DNA of 64,000 nt from Neoscytalidium dimidiatum. Its lineage: Eukaryota > Ascomycota > Dothideomycetes > Botryosphaeriales > Botryosphaeriaceae. The position numbers were made by a program, and so were the translations under genes. Within the stretch, counting starts at the first letter, position 1; the number at the start of each line of letters is the position of its first letter. Positions 22,331-32,787 of the stretch are shown in pieces. The notes under the pieces were generated by a model. The model did not search any database, was not told the DNA's origin, and saw only the letters and a program-made list of their open reading frames with translations. The stretch covers positions 2,976,001 to 3,040,000 of the forward strand of contig CM074703.1 of the NCBI GenBank assembly GCA_037367355.1, given 5' to 3'.

Positions 22331-24184
22331 TCAAACATCATGTAAGTTCACCGTAAGCAGCCCTGCTGACCCCGTCAACCCCTGCCGGATCCACCTCACC
22401 TCTCCTCCCTCCTCTCCCGGCATCTTGCCCACCTCCTCCACGATCCCCCACACCCCCGTTCTCGCATCCCTCTCCATATATCTAAGCACAACCCGCTCGC
22501 CCCCCTCCTCAAATACGAACTCCCGCCGCCACAATCTCTGCCACTGCTCTTCCTCCGTCCCCTCGACCGCGTTCGTCCGCTCGATGACATCGCGGTTACG
22601 CACCGCCAACGTGTGCAGCGCGCGCGTGCTCCATAGGCCATCCTGGCCTGGGTAGTCCTGTAGGAGACGCGCCGCCTCGTCGCGCACCAGCGCGTCGCGG
22701 CAATAGAAGGATGTTGTTAGTAGGTACCAAGCGACGTCGCACTGCAGCGAGGCCTGGTGCGCGGGGTTTGTGTTGGCGTGCTTAGCGGCGTGGAGCGCGG
22801 CGCGAGTGAGGGTGAGATATTCGCGAAAGAGGGGTGTGCGGGCGTGCACGTTGGTGGAGGAAAAGAAGGCGGGGGTGTAGTTGAAGATGATGGCGCCAAG
22901 GAGTTGGAGACGGAGGTGGAGGGCGCGAAGGTAGGCGGGGGATTCGGAGGCTGTGGACATGAGGATGTTGTTGAAGAGGGGGAGGAAGGCCGTGTCGAGG
23001 GATTGGAGTCTTTCTCGTCGGGCTGAGCAAAAGGACTCAATGCGGGGATTGTTGAAGAGGTCGAATTGGAAGTCTTTGATGATGGCCTCGTCCTGCGAGC
23101 CCGATATGCCGGAGCTTTGCACGATTTCCGCCACGATGGGGGCAATATCGGTCTGACTGCGCCGGACAGCCATCCAGTGTTCCTCGAATTCATCGAGATT
23201 GTTGAACGCGGCTGGAATGAAACCGATGGTTGCGGAAGCGGGAGATAGTTGGCTCAGGAGGATCATGAAGGATTCCATCGTCTGTTGGTTGTTCTTCAGC
23301 CCCTTTGCGAGGTTTGGCAGGGCTGGGCCGTGGCCAATCTGGCCGCGGATGATGACACGGGTCTGAGTTGCCATTTGAACGAAGACATCTGCCACGGCTC
23401 CGAGGAGAGGCTTTGGGTTTGGCGCGAAGTTGGCTAGGTGGAGGTTTGCATCTCTGCCTGCCAAGAGGGCGAATACCATTGCTAAGCCGTGGTTGACATG
23501 ATCCAAAGCTACCTTCCTGTTGCCTCGGAGTAGTTCAAAGAATAGTAGCAGCAACGACAAAACGACTGCATCCTGTACATGAGCTTGTCGACTCTGCAGT
23601 CTGAGAGAATGGCAGTAGTAAGCGGTAGCACGGAAGTAGTGCACGTCTCCTTCAGCCGATGGGAGAGTTGGTACTGACACTGCGCGAAGTGAGTCGTACT
23701 TGCGCTGACTATGCCACATGCTGAGTGCACCAATTGCCATCGCACCAAAGCGAAGCGTGCTGTTACTGCGGGTGAGTTGGGGCAGAGTCACTCCCCACAA
23801 GTCACCGCTGGACGCAGCGCTGGTCCATGGTCCTTGGACCAACCCCACAAACTCTTGGAAGTAGAGCATACTCGTATCATCTCGGAAATCGATTGAGTCC
23901 GGATTCAATTGAATAGGCATCTTTGGAGGTTCATCACGGGCAACCCGCCTGGCATCCCAACAGAATTGGACGAAGCCGGGGGCCATTTTCTTCTTCGGCT
24001 CGGCGACATAACCTTCGCAATGTCCTCGGCTTTTGAGACAATTGCTGCAATGTGGTCTAGCCTCATCACATCTGATGTGGCGTTTCTTGCAGGTGATGCA
24101 GCCTGTTCGTACTTTGTGTGTGCTTGTACGGGAGAGCTTTGGTTTGCTATGTTGGAGTGACCCATTCTGCGATACGACGGTCAT
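22331..24184 (-). CDS. Zn2Cys6 fungal transcription factor
   Basis: A single exon of 617 residues. The N-terminus carries a textbook binuclear zinc cluster: Cys29-x2-Cys32-x6-Cys39-x6-Cys46-x2-Cys49-x6-Cys56, in VRTGCITCKKRHIRCDEARP and onward, followed by a basic linker (EPKKKMAPG). The remaining 500 residues are helical and hydrophobic, resembling the fungal-specific 'middle homology' regulatory region (for example MLYFQEFVGLVQGPW and ALDHVNHGLAMVFALLAGRD). Such proteins bind CGG-containing sites and control metabolism, efflux or secondary-metabolite genes. Its 3' end faces the ABC transporter, and pairing of a Zn2Cys6 gene with an exporter is a common arrangement. That it regulates this transporter is inference. 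The ATG is the first in frame and directly precedes the cluster. Confidence 0.92.
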   Translation of the reverse strand: MTVVSQNGSLQHSKPKLSRTSTHKVRTGCITCKKRHIRCDEARPHCSNCLKSRGHCEGYVAEPKKKMAPGFVQFCWDARRVARDEPPKMPIQLNPDSIDFRDDTSMLYFQEFVGLVQGPWTSAASSGDLWGVTLPQLTRSNSTLRFGAMAIGALSMWHSQRKYDSLRAVSVPTLPSAEGDVHYFRATAYYCHSLRLQSRQAHVQDAVVLSLLLLFFELLRGNRKVALDHVNHGLAMVFALLAGRDANLHLANFAPNPKPLLGAVADVFVQMATQTRVIIRGQIGHGPALPNLAKGLKNNQQTMESFMILLSQLSPASATIGFIPAAFNNLDEFEEHWMAVRRSQTDIAPIVAEIVQSSGISGSQDEAIIKDFQFDLFNNPRIESFCSARRERLQSLDTAFLPLFNNILMSTASESPAYLRALHLRLQLLGAIIFNYTPAFFSSTNVHARTPLFREYLTLTRAALHAAKHANTNPAHQASLQCDVAWYLLTTSFYCRDALVRDEAARLLQDYPGQDGLWSTRALHTLAVRNRDVIERTNAVEGTEEEQWQRLWRREFVFEEGGERVVLRYMERDARTGVWGIVEEVGKMPGEEGGEVRWIRQGLTGSAGLLTVNLHDV

Positions 24185-24945
24185 CTCCGAAGGGGCAGAT
24201 CTAATGGGAATTCAGCTCTCTGCTCATCCACATCACTCAGATCTATACAGGCTCACGTAGAAGGGGTGCTGGCCAGTCTATTTGTAAGTTCTGCCATCAT
24301 CACCGTCTGTACTAGCGCATCTGATTATTATCTATCCTTAGGAAGCAGGCGAGGCAATGGCTGGAGTCGGTGAGCTCTTTCGTCAGTCGGCCGACATTTC
24401 GAAGAGCCACCGCGCGTTGGGAGTATGTGGACCTGGAGCGGGGACGCGGGTCGTTGCTGATGGCTGACATCGTAGTGGTCTGTCAGGCAGACGCTATTGC
24501 GACAGGCAGCAGCCAGTAATTAGTCAGGTGGTTTTGCACTAAGCCTATTGTAGTATAGATTCCCACGTTGTCCTTCGAGGCCAATCACGTCACTGTTGAA
24601 TCCCCATGGGCTGAGAAAACGCATGATTTCTGGAACGAGAGAATTTTCTGCTGGGCCTGACTAGCTATGGCGCAATGATGTGCTGATTCCGATTCGATCG
24701 CTGATTAATCGTCATTTTAGCTAAAGATGTCACAATGGCAGGATGTACGTTTCGTCTGGCATCGTGTCCCATCCTTGCTGGATGGATCGGCAGATCAATT
24801 TGAGCATGAGTTCAGTTCTAGTATCAGCAGCTCTTTAATATATATACATTCTTAATCGTTTTGCTTCGTTGGTGTCCCCTCGCAATGAAAGAAGATACTT
24901 ATAGTACCTTTACAGACTCGCCATTGACAGCAATAGTAGACCTAG
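24185..24945. other. Region upstream of the Zn2Cys6 gene with a possible coding remnant
   Basis: It contains the promoter of the regulator. On the plus strand there is a possible short spliced coding piece at 24242-24523 (listed separately). The rest, 24524-24945, shows nothing I recognise. Confidence 0.4.
24242..24523 (+). pseudogene. Possible C-terminal coding remnant with two intron-like gaps
   Basis: Three short open pieces join in frame over two good intron-like gaps: 24284-24341 (GTAAGT to CCTTAG) and 24423-24475 (GTATGT with CTGAC, to CGTAG). The joined reading contains AHVEGVLASLF, then EAGEAMAGVGELFRQSADIS, then WSVRQTLLRQAAASN and a stop. There is no clear start: the upstream frame runs back into the divergent regulator gene. 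No family is recognised. It may be the tail of a truncated gene, a small unrecognised gene starting at the ATG at 24357, or coincidence. The splice signals are better than expected by chance. Confidence 0.3.
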
Positions 24946-25210
24946 TCATTCACCCGGCTCCTCACTCAACAAGAGTCCTACAGCATTAGCAAAGGCCGAG
25001 TTCATCGTTTTGACAGACATGGGGGCGTGCTTCCCGAAGACGTCAGCCCAGGTACGCGTCAGTGACTCCATAGTCAAATTGGCGGCGATTACCAAGCCAA
25101 ATGCACTGCCAAGAGAGTCATCCGCTCAAAGTGAACGTAGAAATTAGAACCGCTATTCGGCCTGTTCATGTACCGCTTACTCGTGGATTGCACCCCTTGT
25201 TTCCTCAGAA
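24946..25210 (-). pseudogene. Probable 3' fragment of a decayed or incompletely resolved gene
   Basis: A terminal exon (25124-24946) reads like real protein: SLGSAFGLVIAANLTMESLT, then RTWADVFGKHAPMSVKTMNS, ending EEPGE and a stop. A 56-base intron (25125-25180, donor GTAAGC, TCTAAT branch, acceptor TTGAG) joins it in frame to a 30-base exon (25210-25181, RKQGVQST). Upstream sequence to about 25500 gives no further convincing exon, so the gene is either truncated or has a 5' end I cannot trace. The C-terminal wording vaguely resembles NmrA-like NAD(P)-binding proteins. I treat that only as a hint. Confidence 0.3.
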
Positions 25211-25982
25211 CTGATATTGATTATCCTATAATTCGTGTTGGAGCAAAACCTCGTAAGTACTTGTATTCGTTGTTGTTGTCTGTTCCGTCTAGAGAGCGGA
25301 GGAGCTAAACTACCCAGCGGCGCTAGCGCCGCGCTAAGCGTACCTGCCATAACAAGACGTTATAGCCCAACCGACAACAATCATACATGTTCATCCACAG
25401 CGTCCACGAAAGAAACGGCTATAGATCTGTGCTAGACTTCAATGTGCCGCGGCGTTATAAATCAGACCTCCCTCGGCATGTCACGGAGCTCTAAGATGGC
25501 CTTTTATCCCAATACCTCAGGAGCTTGTTAATTCCCTCTACTCGAAAATGGGCTCATGCCGTTTGAAAATGGGTTAGCGAATTTTAACACGGCGCAATGC
25601 TGCCTTTAAGCAATGATTTATTGGGACTAACAATGCCAAAATAGGCATAGCGAATCGCTAACGGACTAATACGCTCACAAGGGTCCTTACAAGCCATATA
25701 CAGCAAGTGGTCACATACACATATAGGAAGAACAAGTCAGCCTGATACCCAATACAAGGTCCGTATCTATTTCCCGTCTAATATTCCCAATCTATGATGC
25801 CTACATGCCCGTCTATGGGGTATCTCCAACTAATGGTAAGAAACAAGACCAATACCCAATGCCCGCTAAGCATGCTTTTGCCCTCCAAGATCTATACCAG
25901 CAAAACGAAAGACGTCCATCATCATCCCACATCATAATCGTAATAGTCGTGAAAAGAGAGAAGAAAAGGAAACCAATACGTC
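25211..25982. other. Intergenic region before the GH71 gene 3' end
   Basis: 772 bases with moderately AT-rich stretches (about 25560-25800). It probably holds the 3' untranslated region of the glucanase gene on the right. I see no other feature. Confidence 0.4.
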
Positions 25983-27628
25983 TCACCAACCACCCGATGC
26001 TCCAACCACCGCCACCAAGAGCGCCGCGCAGAGCCATCCCCTCTCCAGCACCTTGCTCGGCGCGCCCCAGCTCTTGTCATCGCCACCGCCATCACCACTC
26101 CCACTCGCATCCTCATCATCACCCGCACACGGCCCGCCCGAGATGTCCTCGCCGAGCGCCAAGATCTGAGGGTTCAGATTGTAAATCCCATCCGGGCAAT
26201 CATCGGTGACGTCCCTGCCGCCCCTCGCCACCATCAGCAAGCCGCCATCGCTCTTGCGCACCTCCAAGCACTGCTGGCCGGCCCTCAGGCCGCTAAAATT
26301 GCCGAAGTTCAGACCGGTCGTCAGCTCGACCTCGCCGACCTTCTCGCCGCCGGAGTACCCGCGCAGCCTGAGGTCCTCGGGGGCGTCGGCGGCGACGACG
26401 ACGGCCCAGGCGGAGACGTCCACCGCGACCTCGTAGCCGTCGGGCTTCTCGTCGTGCAGCTCACCGGAGGACTCGTTCGCGCACACGGTGCTGGCGAGTA
26501 TGGGCTTGTACCAGAGCGCGCCCGACACGCTGCTGCCGTCGGCCGGCACCATGTCCTCCGCGCCGAGATCGTTCTTGAAGGCGGTGATGAAGGAAGAGAG
26601 CAAGGGGCGGATGGCGCCGTGCGGGGCGGCGTCCTGGGTGGCGTAGCGTGTGGGCTCGGTGCTGTTGTTCTGCTCGGGCCAGATGGTGCCGATATAGTGG
26701 GACTCGGGACCATCGTTCCAGGTGAGGATCTGTGCGAATTGGGGTTTGTTCGTCATGTTTAGGATGTTGTGAATGCGCTGGGGGAGGTTCTCTTCGCCGG
26801 CGCGATAAAGGTTGGCGCCGTAGGAGTTCTTATACTGGAGCATGCTAAGGCCTAATAGGGCTGATTGTTAGCGATGTTGAATGACATGAGAGGATATTGA
26901 TTGAGAGAACTTACCAATCATGTACGACCTATCATCATCGGAGGTGGAGGAGAGATAGTCATCGTCTGAAGCGATGCTGAGGGTGCTTGCTTGACCCCTG
27001 AGAGGCCATACGGACTCCCAACTGAAAAGACCGTCGATGACGTCTCCCCAATTTTCCCACCATGCACTGCTGTCGTTGGAAGAAGCGAGTAGACCGGCGA
27101 AATCGGGAACAAAGTAAAGCTTGTCGGCCCATCGATTCCTCCATTGCTCCCACCTGGCCTTAGAAAGCCCACCGTCACCGTAGGTGCTGACGAAAGGAAA
27201 CCCATTGGGGCCCTTGTAATAGGCATCATGTGCCAGAAAATCTGTGAAGAAGGAATCAAAAGTGGTCAGATTCCTCTGGGACCAAAGATCCATGCTAATG
27301 AACAGCTTGAAATTAGGGTGGTTATCTCGGGTGTAGTCGAATATGTTGTCGAACAGAGCACGGGAGAAAGATTCTGTAGGAGACCCGATATTGAGAGCGA
27401 AGCCATCCAACCCCATGGCAGCGGCATCATCAACATCTTGGTGGACATGGTCCGCGTTTATGGTCCCGACCTAGGATGATTGTCAGTGCGATCTCATTCG
27501 GGGCTTTTTGAGGGATGACATACCATATAGTGAGCAAATACTGCTCTTGTCTCTTCGGCTGCAATTTGCCTGCCATAGAGTAAAGCCCCTGTGGTGGCCG
27601 CCAAAAACTGCAAAGTATGAGCACGCAT
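25983..27628 (-). CDS. Secreted, probably GPI-anchored GH71 alpha-1,3-glucanase (mutanase)
   Basis: Three exons (27628-27524, 27470-26915, 26851-25983) encode 509 residues. GH71 enzymes hydrolyse alpha-1,3-glucan in fungal cell walls, during septum, spore or autolysis remodelling or when attacking other fungi. Seen: an N-terminal signal peptide (MRAHTLQFLAATTGALLYG); the family opening VFAHYMVGTINADHVHQDVD; MGLDGFALNIGSPTESF; FKLFISMDLWSQRNLTTFDS; WGDVIDGLFSWESVWPLRG; and QILTWNDGPESHYIGTIWPE. The C-terminus has a Ser/Gly/Asp-rich spacer and a final hydrophobic tail (WLCAALLVAVVGASGGW) typical of GPI-anchor signals. Introns of 53 and 63 bases have GTATGT and GTAAGT donors. A start further upstream is unlikely because the signal peptide begins at this ATG. 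Confidence 0.9.
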
Positions 27629-28841
27629 TTTTGCAGTGCGGTATTCCGGAAAAAGTGGAAAGACAAACAACGAAGCGAGGGAAAAAAACCACGACAGCCT
27701 CGCGTAAGGATTAAATCAGACGGCAGGAGTAGGAACTGACCCTTGAAGTGGAGATTATGGAGAGTCTCGTGTCAGCCTCTTTATTGAAATCTGGAACAGT
27801 GTATGGTCAGAGGCTCTAAGAGAAGAGACATAGAGAGGTGCCGAAGACCCTGGTGCTTATCTTGCCGCTAACGCATTTGGGGCGATTGGGGGCTGTAGAA
27901 GACCGATCAGCGGTCTAAAATAAGTGGTGTAGAAGTCCAAAGCGGTGGCTGCGCCCGGGGGGCGCAAATCCTACCGGTGAAGTTCGAGCCTGTCGCATCA
28001 TCGGCCTTCAACCACGTTCCGCATCGCAAAGGGAACAGGGTGGAAGCGAAGGCAATGATAATATAGCATCCAGAGAAATGGAACATGCGAGCGGTGGTGC
28101 TACCACCGCCCTCGCTTGCTCGGTTTCAGCGGCAACAGCAGGATGCAGCAACAATCGGTCGGGTGTTCGACCTGGCCAGGCCATAAGCGAAGCTGTGATG
28201 GCAGTGGGGCCTGGGGGCCAGCCAGCAGCGCTTCATGGCTTGGCAGGTTGTTGCCTTGGATTGCGCCACGGCACAGAGCGGGTACAGCACAGTGATAGAG
28301 GATTATAGCGTTGGATGGCAGTGCGCTTGGTGGAGAGCACGTCAGTGGAGAATGGGGAGTACAGGGAGCTTGAGGTGGCCGGTGGCTGCACTGCTGATCG
28401 CGTCGTAAAGCGGCCCTGTCTTTCGCACCAACACGTCGATCCGAGGAAGGTCCGGATGTGAGGTCCAGAGAAGCTGGGAGGGTCTTCTGCCGCGCGCGGT
28501 CCGCTCGCCGCCCGAAGCGAACAATTGGTGGCTAAGATGGTTTTTTGTGCAAGTGCCGGCACGGCATGGCTGCGAGGCTTGACGCCGATGTTTCGGTGAG
28601 CTGACTGGTGGACGCAAGGAGGCTGACAGCAAGGACGAGCTCACGTCAGGCGGCAGTGGGCGCAGCAGACAGCAGGGACCGACAAGACTCTCTCGTCCCC
28701 CAAGACTTGAGAGGAAAGCCGCGACTGGCGCCACGTGCGCGGAGCGGGAACAACGTGGGCCCGCATCGTGCCTTTGGCTTCTTCAGCGAGGGCTTTTCCG
28801 TCTCAGCCTGGCCCGTTAAAGCAGCGACTGATCTCCAAACC
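27629..28841. other. Divergent intergenic region (GH71 gene / AT-hook-like gene)
   Basis: 1.2 kb between two divergent starts. Presumed promoters and leaders only. The plus-strand frame is open for 234 bases before the ATG at 28842, but without an in-frame ATG. No repeats of note. Confidence 0.45.
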
Positions 28842-30088
28842 ATGGAGCAGATCCATCCCTCACCGCCAGCCCTGCGCACTCTGCAGCCTGCTGCCCTGCA
28901 CTCCTTCCAACAGCCCCAAAATGACCATGGCGCCGCTCACGCCTTTGCTGCCGCTGCTGCTGCCTCGGGCGCCTACAATGTTAATCCCGCACCAGAGTCC
29001 ACCGTGTTATTCCAGCCAAGCTTCATAGCTGGCAATGCTCCCGATCGGGCAGTTGGAGCTAATCGGGACTCACTGCCGCCCGCTCTGGCCGGCTTGCAAC
29101 ATTCTTCTATCTCCGCCCACTCACCTGGCGCCGGAATCTTCCATTTCACATCGCCACAGGACCCGCGCCTGGTTGTTGCTGCCTCCGGCAATGCCGACGC
29201 TTTACGCCGCGTTCACATTCAAGATCCGCCCCCACCGCGCCCACCCCAACATGCAGATTCAGCGGTGAAGCTTGATGGCAAGATCGAAGGCCTAAAACTC
29301 GTTGCCGATCCGCCAGGCCTGAACCAGTGGAGAGACAGGCTCTTTCATGTGGACGAAACGATTGTGATGACCGAGGACCAGTATGTTGTTCATGCAACAT
29401 GATGACCACCGCCTTGCCCTGACTTCGGAGCTTGCCAGGTTTCAGACATACTGGCCCCACGTTGACAACATATACTCGCATCGTTCAACTCAGAGGTACA
29501 AGCGCAAGCCTTTCATCTCACACTACTGGGACTGCCGCCTGAAAGGCCGTCCACCCGGCACGCCAAAGTCAGACGATCCAAACAAAAAGAAGCGGAAGCG
29601 TGTGGCCCGTGAGCGGGATCTTTGTGATGTCAAAATAAAGATCACAGAATACGAACCTGGATCTGCAACACCCGAGAATGTAGGCCCGCTGACTGAACAA
29701 CCTCCCCCAGAACCTTTGTCTGCGCCCACGCTTGTGGCTGGCACTGGCGCAAACCTAGCCGGACAGCTTCAGTGGTCCTTGTCTGCCCTGCCGTATATGC
29801 AGCCAGCGCGACCGAGCCCTTATAGCGGTAAGATTTACACCATTCAGCGAGTGAATGGAAATGGCGCCAATGGTAAGGCGGACGGCAACCCTGGACCACA
29901 CAAGCACGATCTCGAAACAAGTGATAAGATCAAGAAAAACAGCGTGATCAGATGGATGCTGAAGGATGAAAAGGAAAAGAAGAAGCAACAGCCGGTAAGA
30001 TACTGCAACTTCATTTAGGGATCGGCATTGGACCCTGAAAATGGAACGCACGTGAAGACCCCGGCAGTTATTGCGTCATACGTCCTGA
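28842..30088 (+). CDS. Unrecognised basic protein with AT-hook-like motif (probably nuclear)
   Basis: Three exons (28842-29380, 29439-29994, 30068-30088) give 371 residues. I do not recognise the family by name. The first 180 residues are Ala/Pro/Ser-rich and disordered-looking. Then comes a compact block that reads as strongly constrained: WRDRLFHVDETIVMTEDQFQ, YWPHVDNIYSHRSTQRYKRK, then PFISHYWDCRLKGRPPGTPK and a basic run KKKRKR followed by ERDLCDVKIKITEY. The KGRPPGTPK segment resembles an AT-hook core, and the basic run a nuclear localisation signal. The C-terminus is Lys/Glu-rich. A nuclear DNA-associated role is inference. Intron 1 (GTATGT donor) restores TEDQFQTYW. The last intron adds only six residues (LLRHTS); reading through it gives a tail of VRYCNFI instead. 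Confidence 0.75.
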
Positions 30089-30340
30089 CATCAACACCGC
30101 GCGCTCAACGTCGTCCCATCTTCAACTTCAACATCATCCTTCTTTCGCCTTTCCATGACGCTTGCTCTGAGGAAATCTCCTTGGATCTTCACCAACCTTT
30201 CTGCGGAATATAGCTCTGCATCTCTGTTTTCTCTTGCGACGCCCACCCGGAGTCGTTCTGCGCGTCCAACGATACCCCCACTAGTGCATAAATCTCGTTT
30301 TCTGATCTTGTTTACTACAAGCACTTCGTTTTCGAACGAT

Positions 30341-31757
30341 ATGTCTGACAAGCAGCAGCAAGCCGATCAGAAGAAGACCTACCACACCAAGGCTACTGGC
30401 AAGGCGCTGGAGACCGTCAAGAAACATTCTGCAGAAAATGAACTGAAGCTGTTTGGGGGCTGTTTTTGGTACGTGGTGCTTCTCAGTGTGTGCTATCGAC
30501 ATAGCAGAGACTATCAGATGTAGCGCAGAACACTAGAACACACAGACTGACCCATCGATTCAGCCCTTTTGTTCAGCGGGTGTGGATATCATTGGAGTAC
30601 AAAGATATCCCTTACCAATATATCGAGGTGGATCCGTACAAGAAACCTCAAGCGCTCCTGGAGGTCAATCCACGAGGACTGGTTCCTGCCCTGCGTCACG
30701 GTGACTGGGGCTGCTACGAGAGCACGGTCTTGATGGAATATGTATGCACGCACCTACCACCTAAGGCCAACCTACGATCAATAGTAACGTCCTGTAGCTG
30801 GAAGATATCGATGCTGGACGCCCCCTGATGCCTCCCGATGCCAAGCTCCGCGCAAACAGCCGGCTTTGGAGTGACCATGTGAGTTCAATTTTATTCGAAT
30901 GATGATTTTTAAGCAATTTCCGGACTGCTCCAAGAGCTCGGCTATTCGAGTTGGATCCATCTAGTAGATAGGATACGAGGCGCAGCTATCGCGACGGCAA
31001 TCAACAGTGTGCGTACGGAGTAGAAGCAGTCGTTCGGACATGAAAATTACGGACGCGTTGAGAATTCATGTCCGGACGACTGCTTCAAATGCCTACAGGG
31101 TTATCTGGCCGTTGCAATACTGTCGTAACCGATCTCATAGTTCGTTTCTTCTGTGTTGAGTCTGTAGCGGCACTCAAACGATAATCTGCATCGACCCCTT
31201 TTGAGACGACCTTGGCCAAAGCTCCCTGAAAACTGACAGCGAGCAGATAAACCGTCATCTTATCCCTGGGTTCTATCGTTTCTTGCAGGAGCAGGATACG
31301 GAAAAACAGGTCCAGTATGCGGAAGAACTCAAGACGGAGATCAGCAAGCTTGTTGATGCTGCTGACCGAGAAGGGCCTTTCTTCCTCGGAAAGAACATCT
31401 CCTTCGTGGATATCCAGGTGGCACCGTGGGTCATTAGACTGAACAGGGTGCTCAAGCCATATCGTGCATGGCCTGATCCAGAACCTGGTAGCCGCTGGGG
31501 CAAGTGGGTGGATGCAATCGAGAATGATCCGCACGTACAGGCGACGACAAGCACGGACGATCTGTACCTCGACAGCTATGAGAGATACGCAGGTGAGTGG
31601 CCGGACTATTAAGCGCACGCGGAGTTATTGGCCTCCGAGAAAAGTCAGTATGTTTGCCGAGAGCGCACCGGTGCTGACAGCTCGGGCTATCACAGAGAAT
31701 CGTCCGAACACATCTCAGCTGGCGAACGCTGTGAACTCCGGGCGGGGACTTCCTTAG
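30341..31757 (+). CDS. Omega-type glutathione S-transferase
   Basis: Five exons (30341-30468, 30564-30741, 30798-30878, 31247-31592, 31696-31757) give 264 residues. Omega-class enzymes use an active-site cysteine for glutathione-dependent thiol transfer and dehydroascorbate or disulfide reduction. Seen: the thioredoxin-fold strand ELKLFGGCFCPFVQRVW, whose Cys-Pro-Phe is the omega signature; EVNPRGLVPAL (cis-Pro) and YESTVLMEYLEDI (glutathione Glu-Ser contact); and an all-helical C-terminal domain ending NAVNSGRGLP. No signal peptide, so probably cytosolic. The Cys codon is split by intron 1 and restored by splicing. Intron 3 (30879-31246) is 368 bases and contains a 22-bp inverted repeat. The gene starts 252 bases after the AT-hook-like gene, in the same direction. 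Confidence 0.9.
31023..31086. repeat. 22-bp inverted repeat (hairpin) inside a GST intron
   Basis: The left arm 31023-31044 (GAAGCAGTCGTTCGGACATG and AA) is the reverse complement of the right arm 31065-31086 except for one position, which would be a G-U pair in RNA. The loop is 20 bases. It may be a remnant of a small inverted-repeat element or an RNA hairpin. Confidence 0.8.
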
Positions 31758-32771
31758 TACTGTGGATTCGTCATCCCTACACAACACCGGTGCAGTTCTT
31801 TCGTACTCATGCGTTCGTCGTTTCGTCATTGCTTGGCTCTCTCATCAGTTCTTGGCTTGATTATTAGTTTCAGGCGGTCCTTCGTCAACACAGCCATCAC
31901 GAGATGATGCCATGAAACCGTAGGCCTAAAAGCATCGCGTGAAGATTCTGAAGCGTCAACCGTCTGCTGTCCAGTCGTCTCCGCACGACGAAGGTCGCTT
32001 TCGTCACAAACCCCACAGCGTTGATAGAAGGCGCGCATCGGTTTGCCCGTCGGGCGGTTCGCCTGAGCTAATCAGTGCTCATAGCCTCGGTCTGCTCCGA
32101 GACCGAGCAAAGCGTTTCGCTTCCATCCGTGCACATCCGCTTCCGCGCACCCTTGTATCCCTGCCCGTCATCCAAGGTTGTCAGTGAAGAAGGATCTCCC
32201 CTGGACCGCTTAAATTAGACTATCCGGAGCCCCGGCATTCGGTCCGTTCTGGACGGCATTGGAAGTTGTTCTCCCAGGATTGTGTTGGGGGTCGATGGGC
32301 AAGGGGCGGGCAGCAAAGTTTGGCAGTGGAGCAAAGGCGGTGGAGTGATTTGCACTCTTCCCGTCACCTGCATGTCGAGAAAACACCGCATTGTGGAATT
32401 CGGGGGAGATACACTACTCAGTCACCGCTCGCTAAGCAAGCGCGTTCGCTGATGCATCACGTCGTCCATGGCTCGTCTTCCCCATCATTCGCTGCCCTTT
32501 CGCCGACGCTACTGGCAATCTTGTTACTGATGCCGCTGCGGCAGGTCGCCTCTCTTTTCCCTTTTGCTACCACGAGCTCGGGCTAAGAATCTTGGGAGCC
32601 GAAAAAAGATAGGGCTGCTAACTTGGCTCTCGTGCCAGGTACACTGTCCGCGACAACGGCATCACACCACTCACGAGGACATGTCGAGTTTTCGGCTGGC
32701 TGGCGATTAAGGCTCGAATCGTGGAACGCAACTTCGTATCGAAGCTAGGCGCGAGAGAGACGCGTGGCTGG

Positions 32772-32787
32772 CCCCCCCCCCCCCCCC
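32772..32787. repeat. Poly-C tract (16)
   Basis: Sixteen consecutive C bases within GC-rich non-coding DNA. Such a tract can form quadruplex-like structures on the opposite strand. Confidence 0.9.

Noticed and set aside
27940..28020. tRNA-like B box (AGTTCGAGCC)
   Set aside because: No matching A box, acceptor stem or anticodon arm at the right distances. No other tRNA or rRNA gene was found in the window.
29995..30018. Read-through end of the AT-hook-like gene (VRYCNFI)
   Set aside because: The GTAAGA donor and the CAG at 30067 make splicing to a six-residue final exon more likely, though both ends are possible.
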